From contig KV419405.1 of the NCBI GenBank assembly GCA_001630475.1, positions 865,183-929,182 on the forward strand: DNA of 64,000 nucleotides, in the 5' to 3' direction. This stretch comes from Sistotremastrum niveocremeum HHB9708 (lineage: Eukaryota; Basidiomycota; Agaricomycetes; Sistotremastrales; Sistotremastraceae). The first letter of the stretch is position 1; each line of letters begins with the position of its first letter. The position numbers were made by a program, and so were the translations under genes. Below are positions 11,777 through 21,534 of the stretch, in pieces. The notes under the pieces were generated by a model. It saw only the letters and a program-made list of their open reading frames with translations. It did not search any database and was not told where the DNA came from.

Positions 11777-13045
11777 ATGTCTGTTACCGTCGCCAAAAGC
11801 TCATCTGCCTCAATTCTCAAGACTAAAAGCTCTAAGACAGGGCTTAAATCTGATGTCACGGTCAAGAAAGTGAAGTCGCAATCAAAAACCAAGGTTGTCG
11901 CCGCGGAGGATGTTACAGAAGCACCACCCACAAAAAAGGCAAAGTCTGTCAAGAGTGCCGCCCCGAAGAAAGACTCTGGGAAGGATCTGAAAGCTGCCAC
12001 TAAACCCATGTCACGGTCAAAGGCCTCGAAAGAGGATGAAGACAGTTCTGCTGAGGGTAGTGAGGAGGAGGCACCTGGGCCCTCAAAGAAACCCAGCAAA
12101 AAGCAGAATGCGGGAAAGAAGGGCAAGGCAGCTGGTACGTCTCTAACTGGTTTGAGGTCCTCTATGTTAAGCTTACATACAGAAGCTGTTGAAGAAGAGG
12201 AGATCCATCTGGCGGGCTTTTCGTCCGATGGTTCAGATTCTTCAGACGAAGAAGACGGTGCCGAAGTCGATGAAATTCCGGGTGTCGATATCATGAAACT
12301 TCCAACCGTCGCCAAAGACGATGTGTCTGTACAACGAAGGCTAGCACAAGCCAAAAAGCAACCAGTACGTTGTGCCTTGATTAATCCAGTGTCTCAATAA
12401 CATTCTTCCAGACAGCGCATCGCGGAGTACTCTACGTGGGCCGTATCCCTCATGGTTTCTACGAGGACCAAATGAAAGGCTATTTCAGTCAGTTTGGAGA
12501 TGTCACTCGTGTTCGACTTTCGCGCAGTAAAAAGGTACATCATTCTCTGCTGCTCATATGCCAATCGTTCAACTGACTTGCCAACTCACTTCAGAGCGGA
12601 AAATCAAAACACTACGGCTTCATTGAATTCGAGTCTTCTTCCGTTGCTACGATCGTTCAAGAAACCATGGACAACTATTTGCTCATGGGTCACATTCTTC
12701 GCTGCAAGTTGATCCCAACGGAACAGGTCCATCCCGAGCTTTGGGTGGGAGCGAATCGCAAATGGAGATTAGTGCCGCGCGATCGTATTGCTCGGGTAGA
12801 ACAGAATGCCGTGAGCCATAAATTTTATTATTGTGATCTCGTTCTCATTACAAATAGCCGAGGACTGAGGAGCAACAGCAGCGCGCAGAGAAAAAACTGT
12901 TGAAAAGACAAGAGCAGAAAAAACGAAAGTTGGCTGAGGCCGGGATTGATTATGATATGTCTGGTGCTGAATACGTAAGTTCTCTGACCTTCTCAGCTTG
13001 TCAACCCTTATTTTCTTTTAGAAAAATCGCAGAACCGAGGCGTAA
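11777..13045 (+). CDS. NIFK/NOP15-like nucleolar RRM protein
   Basis: Six exons: 11777-12134, 12183-12364, 12412-12534, 12595-12810, 12858-12974, 13022-13045 (24 nt); 339 residues. The first 200 residues are a disordered Lys/Ser/Glu-rich tail. One RNA-recognition motif follows: RNP2 [15 protein letters not shown]1 [10 protein letters not shown], then the typical [13 protein letters not shown] segment. The end is a basic coiled-coil-like tail with [20 protein letters not shown]. The same order is found in yeast Nop15 and human NIFK. Family knowledge: Nop15 binds ITS2 in pre-60S particles and is needed for 25S/5.8S maturation. It sits one gene away from SGD1, another rRNA-processing factor, but nothing shows co-regulation. 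Confidence 0.9.
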
Positions 13046-13175
13046 TCATATCCTTTTCTGTATCTTAGTTTACTGCATCTTGATTCGGTTTGGGTCGCGA
13101 GCGCTTAGATTATTTGTCTTGTAAATATAGTCCCCGTGCAGGGTCAACTGTTTGTGCCTTACTTCCTCATCACTC

Positions 13176-14199
13176 ATGTCCACAAGCTCTGCATCCAAAG
13201 ACAAAGCAACTGCTGGCAAAGAAGACGCCTTTGATGCGGAACTAGATCGACTATTGAATCGTGAAGCGACTGGTCTCCAGCGAGAACTAGAAATTACACG
13301 CATTCTCAAATCTCTCAAGCTCAAGTCAGTGATCTCTTGGCCAGCATTTACTGGAAATACCTAAACCATCTATAGCCCATATGAAATCCTAGACATCGGC
13401 TACTCAGCAACGCCTGAAGAAGTCAAAAGGAAATATCGTCAGCTCTCCCTGTGTGAGGAATCTGTCCCAGCTCGCGCTGGAAGGCTCTCGTCCTCGTAAC
13501 GATGTGTATATTGATCATCTCAACACGTTGTGTACGTGTCTATTTTCCAGTCATCCATCCTGACAAGACCTCCGATCCTCGTGCGCCAGATGCATTCGAC
13601 ATCCTCAAGAAGGTACGCCATCCCCAACACCATTGTGTCCGTGTTACCAACAAGCCTCATCGTTGATCTTCTCTATCGTTTTCAGGCCGAAGCGGAACTC
13701 AGCGATAAGGATAAACGAGAAGAATTAGATGCGGTCATCAAGCAATGTCGAATACTGGTCCTCAAAACTCTTTCGCTACCACCCACAACTCCGGATGATC
13801 ATGAAGCTCTGCAAGATCTCGTACCGTCGTTCAAGGACCGGATGAAAGTGAAGGCCAAGGAGATGCTAATAGAGGAGGAAGTTAGAAGGAGACAGTGAGT
13901 GCATATGCTTGGCCGTTGGGTCTCTCAGGGTCTCACACGCTGATCTATACACAGGGCGATCCGGGTTAATTTAGCCAATGAAGGGAATGAGCAAAGACAG
14001 AAGGATGCGGAGGTCGCTCAGAAGAAGAGAAAGGCGGAAGAGGATGCCCGATGGGAAGGTACGACATTTCCTTTTCTCAGATGCCACCGTTCTCAAAATC
14101 CGGCCACCAGAGAACCGAGAGTCCCGGGTAGACAGCTGGCGCTCTTTCGCAGGAAATAAGGGCAAGAAGAAGAAACAAAAGACCGCCCTACTGGGATGA
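13176..14199 (+). CDS. DNAJC8-type J-domain protein
   Basis: Exons 13176-13324, 13376-13452, 13551-13612, 13686-13894, 13955-14058, 14111-14199 give 229 residues. The J domain starts at about residue 50 with NPYEILDIGYSATPEEVKRK and has the HPD motif (FIHPDKTSD) across a splice. The C-terminal half is strongly charged (AQKKRKAEEDARWE) and ends in KGKKKKQK. Size and layout match DNAJC8/Spf31, a small J protein found with spliceosomes that stimulates an Hsp70 partner. The third intron (13453-13550, 98 nt) is longer than its neighbours and could be modelled otherwise, but the HPD exon fits only in this frame. Confidence 0.88.
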
Positions 14200-14261
14200 G
14201 AACCAATGTATACATGTGTATATTACTGTGTCATATGTGTAAATGTGTTTTTGCTACAGGG

Positions 14262-15629
14262 TCAATCCGATATATCAATAACTTGGTTGTCGACCCTGCG
14301 TCTCACTCTTCTTTGAGGTGAAACGACATTCTCCTTGTCGTCCTCGTCATCATCATCGATGCTGATGACCTGTCTAGGCGTAGTAATAGGCTGAGACATC
14401 GGCGGAGCTTGGGAGTACGCTTGTTCAACGGAGTCAAGCTCAGCTAGGAACTGCTCGTCTATATCATCTGAGTGAAGTTCAAAGTCGAAGGCATTTGATC
14501 CGCTCGTGTCCTCAGTGTCTATATCGATGGCGTTAGAGGTGGTCGCCACTGGTGGAGTATTGAGTGTCGAAGACGGATTGGTGAAATAAGGAGATGCTCC
14601 GAGGGTAGATGATTGTGCAAGGGTCGAGGAAGCAGGGACCTTGCGACGCCGTTGGCTGTCGTCGTCGTGTTCATATGCAGTTGGACCAGTTGCATCTGCA
14701 GTAGCCATAGGGACATCGAGGTCTCCCAGCGGTACACGAGGGGGAGAAGCAACTAATGTCTGTTGAGTCTGTTCTTCTTCATCGACAGGGCGTCTGGAGA
14801 AAGAAAACCACGATAATGAGCGATAGGGGTCAAAGGCATAGCAACGAAGAGCACACCCCAAACGCATGTTCAGACCCGCTACAAAGTCTTTATCTTGATT
14901 CTCTTCAAGTTCTTCGACTCTCGAGCCCTCCATTTGAGTGTTTGAGGGTTCGAGAAATGCGATGCCTCGTCTAAAGAACACGTTCTTGAGGCAGATCTGC
15001 GAACAAAGGTGCGTTTCCATGGGGTGCCCGCTTATGAAGACAATGCAAGGTTGAATGAAAGAATGACCTTGTAACCAAGCGGAGTAACTCCAAGCTCCAG
15101 ATCCTTTATTCGTCGATATTCAATTGCTGGAAACGTTTGAGATCCATCGGATAGTTCGAACCGTAGCATGCCTCGCGGATATTTGGGTATGCTATTCGCA
15201 TCTTCTTCCTCGCTATCCCCCTCGGCCTCTGCCAGGCCTGCGAGATCGGCTTTGTCGATGCGTGTCTGTCGAGTCGTCTGCAACGAGAAGGCGCTGTGGC
15301 CGATGTCTGTGATTGCGAGAATCTGGACGAGCACGGGGCCCGCCAAAAAGGCGTTGTCTAGCTCTGCTATATTACTAGGAGCGCCTGTCCCAGGAAGCAT
15401 GGAGTCTCGGAGGTCTGATGCAAGGAGCTGGGTTTGCACATGTCGATTTGTTTCGTCCATGCTCGAGGGGTTGAGTTCTGTCACGACATATTCGAAGCAT
15501 TGAGAGAGCCACTCCTAGTGCCATGGTCAATTACGAAGTTAGTGAACAGGATGAAGTGCATACGGGGTCGACCTTCGGTTTGGGGTACTTTCGTCGCAAC
15601 CACGAGATGACTTCGAGCGGGACCTCCAT
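14262..15629 (-). CDS. RMI1: RMI1, RecQ-mediated genome instability protein
   Basis: Exons 15629-15564, 15514-15068, 14996-14262 give 415 residues. The N-terminus has the RMI1 hallmark ISWLRRKYPKPKVDPEWL and the OB-fold core IEYRRIKDLELGVTP followed by NVFFRRGIAFLEPSN. After the OB fold (about 230 residues) the protein is disordered and acidic, with IDIDTEDTSG and ISIDDDDEDDKENV. Family knowledge: RMI1 joins Top3 and a RecQ helicase (Sgs1/BLM) to dissolve double Holliday junctions. Part of the third exon (about 14855-14793) could be a 63-nt intron, since it has a GT and an AG in compatible phase, so the exact length is uncertain. Confidence 0.9.
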
Positions 15630-16572
15630 CGAGAGCGTGCGTGACAGAACGCGTAGGGTCACACGTGACAGGAACGATGAGGGGCTGGTTTTCTCACGCA
15701 GCGCGCACATTCCGGTGCGTCTTCTGCACCCGCCATGTTGGTCGCTGATGCCAACGTTTGCAGCGTGTGGTCTTCATTTCCTCTGTAGCGGTCCTGGATG
15801 CCACGACTATAAACAACTGCTGATAAACTTGGATTTCTGTTTTGCTACCGCTGTGTCGGGATGCGCTGACCACTAAGCGATGTTTGCGCTAATGCGCTAT
15901 TATTGGATTACTCTCACCGACGACGACAACTGGAGCACTACCATGCGCTCTCCAGAGCCCAAACAGCGGTACTCGCAGTGTACGGGACTGTTCGCCAAGG
16001 ATCCAGCACTCACGCCAGTACTTGTTCTTGCTATCGCTCGTCCGGCCTGGGAGAATATTCAAGGCGTTCCCGATCACTATCCTCGATCCGGGAGCTAATA
16101 CCATGTGTTGTCTAGTACACCTTCATCTAACACATGCGCCTCGCCTCTTGACCTGCTTCTTCATAACCATCAACTGAAAAGTCGCTTGCTCATTTACCCA
16201 CACGGCCCTGGCTCGCGCGAAAGAGCAGTCTCTGCGCCATGCCCGTGCTGTCCCCCCTGACGAGCGTAGCGATATTTCCGGGGCTCTGATTCGCCATCGG
16301 CCCTTTTTGACGAAGGCTACTTGCGTTTGACTCATGCAATCCACCATTCCCACTACGTTAGGCGCGAAACCAAAGCACCATGATTGGTTTCCTCCAATAT
16401 TTTCTTGTGAACTCGATGTACCTACTGGTCTCTAGCTCGACGTCGCTGGTATCGCGCTGTTTTATTTGATCAAGCCCGGAGGTATAAAGGCAAGTGCTGC
16501 TATGCTGGCTTTCCTCAACACCCTCCAAGTGTCTTCCGAGCTCTCCCTCTCCTCCTCGCCTTCAGTTCAGTC
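15630..16572. other. Intergenic region upstream of manganese peroxidase
   Basis: About 940 bp between the divergent RMI1 and peroxidase genes. It holds a TATA box (listed separately), CCAAT motifs in both orientations near 16382-16398, and one TGCGCTC at 15944-15950. That last motif fits the metal-response pattern TGCRCNC known from other MnP promoters, but at about 620 bp upstream a chance match is likely. No gene is supported here. Confidence 0.4.
16483..16488 (+). promoter_or_regulatory. TATA box of the manganese peroxidase gene
   Basis: TATAAA lies 85 bp before the ATG at 16573, at a normal distance for a strongly expressed fungal gene with a short 5' leader. Confidence 0.6.
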
Positions 16573-18079
16573 ATGTTGTTCAAAGCTCTCCTCACTGCTG
16601 TCACTCTCGTTGCCTCTGTCAACGCCGCACATTATAAGCGGGTGGCCTGCCCCAGCGGTCAGACTGTCAGCAACGGTTTGTCCTCCTTTCAAAATAGTTG
16701 AATGCGAAAGTCTGATAGCATTCTAGCTGCATGCTGTGTTTTCAAAGATCTGGCCGAAGATCTTTCAGCAAATCTGTATGCTCTCGCTTGATCGGAATAT
16801 GCTTTTGGACCCATGCTCATATGTACATATCAGGTTTGGAGGAGTCTGTGGAGAAGAGGCTCACGAGTCCCTCCGTCTTGCGTATGGCTACCACATTTCC
16901 TTCATTACTTTCGGACTAATGCAATATACAGATTCCATGATGCTATTGGTTTCTCTGCCTCCAAGGGCCCTTCTGCGTAAGCTATATATTGCACGATATA
17001 TGCGCCGGAAGCTGACCATTCTGCAGCGGTGGAGGCGCTGATGGCTCCCCGATCCTTTTCCCTGACGTCGAGCCCAACTTCGCCGCCAACAATGGTATCA
17101 TTGACTCCGTCGAGTTCTTGACGCCTTTCTTGGGTGCCCACAACGTCAGTGCTGCTGATCTCATCCAACTCGCGGCTGCCGTCGGTATCACGAACTGCCC
17201 CGGCGCCCCTCGTGTTCCTTTCCTTGGCGGGCGTGCTAATGCCAAAGCACCGTCTATCGATGGACTCGTCCCTGAGCCCCAAAATGACGTTTCTACCATC
17301 CTCGCTCGCATGAAAGATGGTGGCAACTTTTCACCCGCGGAAGTTGTTGCTCTGCTTGCCTCCCACTCTATCGCCCGATCCGATCACGTTGGTAAGTGTG
17401 CGGCTCTCTTCCCTTGTGCATGTCTCATGACTCTTCAGATCCCGAGCACGGCGCCGTTCCTTTCGACACCACTCCTTTCACTGTGAGTGATACATCCGTC
17501 GAAGCAGCTGTATCGGTTCTCATAATTTTCTCTTCAGTTCGATACCCAGTTCTTCTTGGAGACCCTCCTTAAGGGCACTGGTTTCCCAGGTACCGGACCC
17601 AATACTGGAGAGTCTTTGTCCCCCCTCCCCCTGGGCTCCGGTCAAAATATCGGCGAACTTCGCCTCCAGTCCGATTTCGCAATTGCTCGCGACAGTCGCA
17701 CTGCCTGCGTTTGGCAAGCCTTCATCAACGAGCAGGAGGCAATGACCATTGCTTTCGAGGCTGTCTTGTTCAAGCTCTCTTTGATCGGACAGAACCCCAA
17801 AACACTCGTTGACTGCTCCGAAGTCGTCCCCGCTGCTCTTCCCGCCGTCAAGAAGCCTGCCACTTACCCAGCTGGTAAGAGCAAGGCTGACGTTCAAGTC
17901 TCCTGCTCGTCGATTCCTTTCCCCACCCTCAGCACTGATCGTGAGTAATCTGGCTTTGGATCTTCCTTACCGACCCTGACCTGTTCTTGATAGCCGGCGC
18001 TGCCACTGTCATCCCTCACTGCCCTCCTTCCCAGGGTGGTGACGCTGACGACTGCGATAGCGACGAAGGTTCATTGTAA
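16573..18079 (+). CDS. Secreted manganese peroxidase (class II, short type)
   Basis: Eight exons: 16573-16675, 16727-16775, 16834-16881, 16932-16976, 17027-17391, 17439-17482, 17538-17940, 17994-18079; 380 residues. A signal peptide opens it ([18 protein letters not shown]). The distal haem site reads [17 protein letters not shown], with the Arg and His of the peroxide pocket and two Glu at the manganese-site positions. The proximal site reads [14 protein letters not shown], with the haem-ligand His and the third manganese ligand, Asp. The residue that is Trp in versatile and lignin peroxidases (before LLASH) is Ala. So the sequence indicates Mn(II) oxidation only, extracellular, in lignin breakdown. 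The short tail ends with extra Cys and Asp residues. Class II peroxidases are a marker of white-rot fungi. Confidence 0.94.
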
Positions 18080-18536
18080 TCTAATTCACTCGGAAATCTT
18101 GCGGGAGTCGGTGGGACAGTAGCACCAGAAGGGGGGGCTTATAAACACCCAAAACTTTTAGACCATATTATTAGATGTAAAATACTTCCTTTGGGGTCTG
18201 CTGGTAGTTCCGTAATCCTTTGATACACGCATTAGTTTACTCTTATCCTCGCGCACCTTTTTGGCGAAAGCCAATCAACACTCGGTGATTACACGCCAAT
18301 ATTCTCATGCATGGATGCTTCGAAACGTTTCCTCATGATACGAGAAGTAGGGCGACAAGAACGAGAGTTGAGGGGAGCTTGGTTTTGGTCAACAGACGAG
18401 CATTTTCAAGTTGAAAGTAACTCTTGGTAAAGTCTCAGCCTGAGGCTCACGCTCGGCATGCCAAGATGCCGAAAGCGGTGCCGAACTAATTCTTAGCCGG
18501 CTCCGATTTTCAGGCACCCAAATTTCCGTGCCCATC
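18080..18536. other. Intergenic region, peroxidase / EFM4
   Basis: About 460 bp holding the peroxidase 3' UTR and the EFM4 promoter. No gene, repeat or RNA is seen. Confidence 0.5.
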
Positions 18537-19507
18537 ATGGCCAATTTTCAATCGTCGAAACTGGGAACGAAGGACTAGTAAGTCAAAATTGCCCACGTTC
18601 GGCATAAACAGAAGTGCAGAGCCCTGATTTCAGTTGGGATAACGTTTACAAAGAAGAACTCGAAAATTTTGCAGAGCATGGAGATGAAGGAGAGATCTGG
18701 TGAGATCATTGTCAGATCATCTGCTGAACGACCCTCATGCGAGTAGGTTTGGGGAAGACAGTATGGAGAAGATGCTAACATGGACATCAGAGAACGTGCC
18801 ATCGGACAAGTCACCGAACATCGTCGAAGTTGGCATGGGAAATGGGCTCCTGCTGGTTTCTCTCGTCGAACAAGGCTACGACGGTGCCCATCTCTGCGGA
18901 ATCGATTTCAGTCCTGAGTCTGTCCAACTCGCCCAAGGCATAGCTCAGCACCGAGGAGAGCAAACAGCGAAGATCGTGTATCGACAAGCGGACTTCTTGC
19001 GAGATCCTGTTCAGTCTCTGGAACACATGACCCAGCCTCCGCTATGGGACCTCGTCCTTGACAAAGGGACCTATGATGCTATCTCCTTGGCCGAGAAGAA
19101 ATCGGATGAACCAAGCCCTGCGAGTCTGTATCCACCCAAGGTCGTTGAATATCTCGCACCTGGCGGACTTTTCCTGATAACCTGTGAATAAAGCATGCTC
19201 TAGTCCTGTGTCGGATCTGAATTGAACTGGGACGTTAGCATGCAATTTCACAGAAGAAGAACTAAGAGCAGCTTTTGAAACTCCATCGACTGGCCTGCAA
19301 TATCAGTGAGTTCTTTGCGCGCGTCTGTGGTATTCGTGGCCATGCTAAATGGATGTCCCCTACCCAGCTCTCGCATTGCACATAAGGTGATCATCTCATA
19401 GTTCATGCATCGCAATTGTTGACACTTGACTTCAGACATACACGTACGGAGGGAAGACAGGCAGTATTTGCTCAACAGTTGCCTTTCAAAAGGCAGCTGA
19501 GTCTTGA
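18537..19507 (+). CDS. EFM4: eEF1A lysine methyltransferase (EFM4/METTL10 family)
   Basis: Six exons: 18537-18577, 18634-18699, 18747-19183, 19239-19305, 19368-19386 (19 nt), 19436-19507; 233 residues. It begins SKLGTKDYWDNVYKEELENF, the diagnostic start of the family. The SAM-binding loop is VEVGMGNGLLLVSL, motif post-I reads LCGIDFSPESV, and the substrate motif LVLDKGTYDAISL matches the DKGTxDAI of EFM4/METTL10. The 19-nt exon supplies HSRIAHK, which restores the usual link to the final strand TYGGKTGSICSTVAFQK. Family knowledge: it methylates a lysine in translation elongation factor 1A in the cytosol. The gene ends 518 bp before the convergent sulfite oxidase gene. Confidence 0.92.
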
Positions 19508-20025
19508 GATACGGCGGTGAACGGGCAGTGTTGCAGACCTCGCTTTACTCATATAACACAGGATACATGACAAGAGGAGAGTGATAGTGTGCATTGTCAA
19601 CAGGAATGTGGTATTAGAATTAACGACGATGAACAAAAAGGAAGGCTACGTAGAATGAATGTCGTACAACCCCCAACCCTAATCAATCCTTCCTCTCAGA
19701 TCCAGCTGGTCATGGATACCACGGACAGAGTCCAGGCGCCTCACGCACTGAGCAAGAGAGTCAAACAGGACGAACAGAGCAAAGGCTGCACGGATGTTTG
19801 GAGCATCGCAGTCAGTCTTGAGGACGGGAACGCGGACAAGGAGGCGGAAGAGCTTATGCCGAGCCCGAACTTTTATGTCCCTAGAAGATGTTGAGTTAGT
19901 ACGATGCAGAGAGGATGGTATGCAGAAAGCTCACTCGTGGTTGTTCGTGAAGAAAAAAGTAAATTCAGATTCCGCTCTATATAGTCGCTCAGCTGCTTAG
20001 TCATCAGAAGACGTTACATTTATTG
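19508..20025. other. Convergent intergenic region
   Basis: About 520 bp between two 3' ends. There are short open frames at 19589-19894 and 19794-20000, but no domain, splice pattern or repeat supports a gene. Confidence 0.45.
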
Positions 20026-21322
20026 CTAGCCGACCACTTTGACTCCTGGACCATTGTAGCATACACCCCGGTAATTCCAAGTACAGTCAAGAGGCTGCGT
20101 TTCGTTGTCTCTTGAAACCGCAGCCGACCAGACTTCGACTTTACCATTCGTTTGATCTCGCTCGTCAATCGGCATCTCGATTTCCCATAATTTCCAACTC
20201 CATTTCCCTTCTTGATATGTGATTTTCGCCCATGCCCACGACCTACCTTTGTTCACCGACACCTTGACACCCACCACATCACCTAGGGCATAGCCTTTGG
20301 CATATATGTTGCCAGTTGGCCGTATTTCTGCGGAGGCAACAGCAGAATTGACCGGCATCAACTCGACAGGAGGGACTGAGTCCCAAGCTTTCGAAGCGCG
20401 CTCTCTACTATCAACCTGGGACGTTTCAGTGAAACAAACCTTGGCATATAATTGACAAACCCACATCTGGAGGAAGGACTTTGTAGTCTTTCTTCTGGTA
20501 GTAATTTGGAGATTCTTGGTCAGAGACAGTGATACGATGGAGCCACTTGACCCATCGAGCACCACAATAACCTGGGACTATCACTCGCAGCGGGAACCCA
20601 CGATCGTATGACAGTCGCACACCGTTCATCTGTGTGCAGTCACATAAGCATTCGTGAGGTACTATATCTGAGTCGGGACAACCCACATGTGTCGCCAAAA
20701 GGACGTCTGCGTCTTTATCCATGGCTCGAACAAGAGAAATAGATCCTCCATAAAAGGAATCGTCTTGGGTACTTGTGAAATCCGACTCGAAACACACAAA
20801 GCCTGCCTTCGCTGACGGATCGACTCCGGCCTTGAGCAATACATCTCGCAGATATACGCCGGACCATTTGGCATTGCACACAACCCCATCACCCCACCCT
20901 ACTCCGGAGACCTCTTTCTTGAGGGCCATTGTATTCCTTCGATTCCCTGCACACTTGAGAGGCATCAGAATAGTGTCTCGAAAGAACTTGAGAATTATCA
21001 CTTGGAGAGCGGCGACGACATCGTGACTTTGAAACTGAGACTCCAAGGCTGCGACGGGAAAAGAGAGCTCCTTCTTGACCTTTCCGTCCACTTTCAACGT
21101 ATACGTATCATCCAGAGTCGGTACAGGACCTGAAATCGGATCGATCAGAATGACCTGCAATGTTTCAGACTGAACGTATTTACCATGATTTCGACAATAA
21201 ACAAGATTCTCCGGCGTGTATTCATGAGCAACGAGAGAATCGACGGGTGGCTCTGCGTTGAAAGGCTCTTTACTTCTGATTTGAAGATTGCTCGAGTGAT
21301 TGGGCTCGCACGAGAAGTCCAT
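20026..21322 (-). CDS. Sulfite oxidase, molybdopterin type
   Basis: Exons 21322-21002, 20953-20687, 20629-20465 and 20415-20026 give 380 residues. The molybdenum-cofactor domain is plain: start [12 protein letters not shown] with [12 protein letters not shown], cofactor-ligand Cys in LQCAGNRR, substrate pocket [20 protein letters not shown], then [25 protein letters not shown]. The C-terminal dimerisation domain ([15 protein letters not shown].. to the end) is complete. There is no cytochrome b5 domain, so it resembles the plant-type enzyme that passes electrons to oxygen. There is no C-terminal peroxisomal signal (ends KVVG). Role: oxidation of sulfite to sulfate. All exons are in phase 0. 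The introns at 20954-21001 (48 nt) and 20630-20686 (57 nt) are multiples of three without stops; retaining them would break the LQCAGNRR motif and the active-site region. Confidence 0.92.
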
Positions 21323-21534
21323 GATGGATGGATGGTGGAGAGTACGTCATAGGGCGAGGGCACGCGAATTGAGCTCTTCAGTCTCAAAGGGTGGTAACCC
21401 TAACCCATATTATGTACTTTTGAGACGTGTATACAGAATCCAAATGAAGTAGGGATCAGCGAGGGTCGTGTATGCGTCGCCGTACTGACGAGTAAGAGAC
21501 AGACGCGCTCAACAACACGGGCGTCAAACTCATT

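Noticed and set aside
11773-12354. 193-codon minus-strand frame
   Set aside because: Mirror of the NIFK-like first exons on the plus strand; its Ser/Ala runs come from the Lys/Glu-rich codons read backwards.
15880-16115. Overlapping frames upstream of the peroxidase
   Set aside because: No conserved motif or introns; lies in a promoter-type region.
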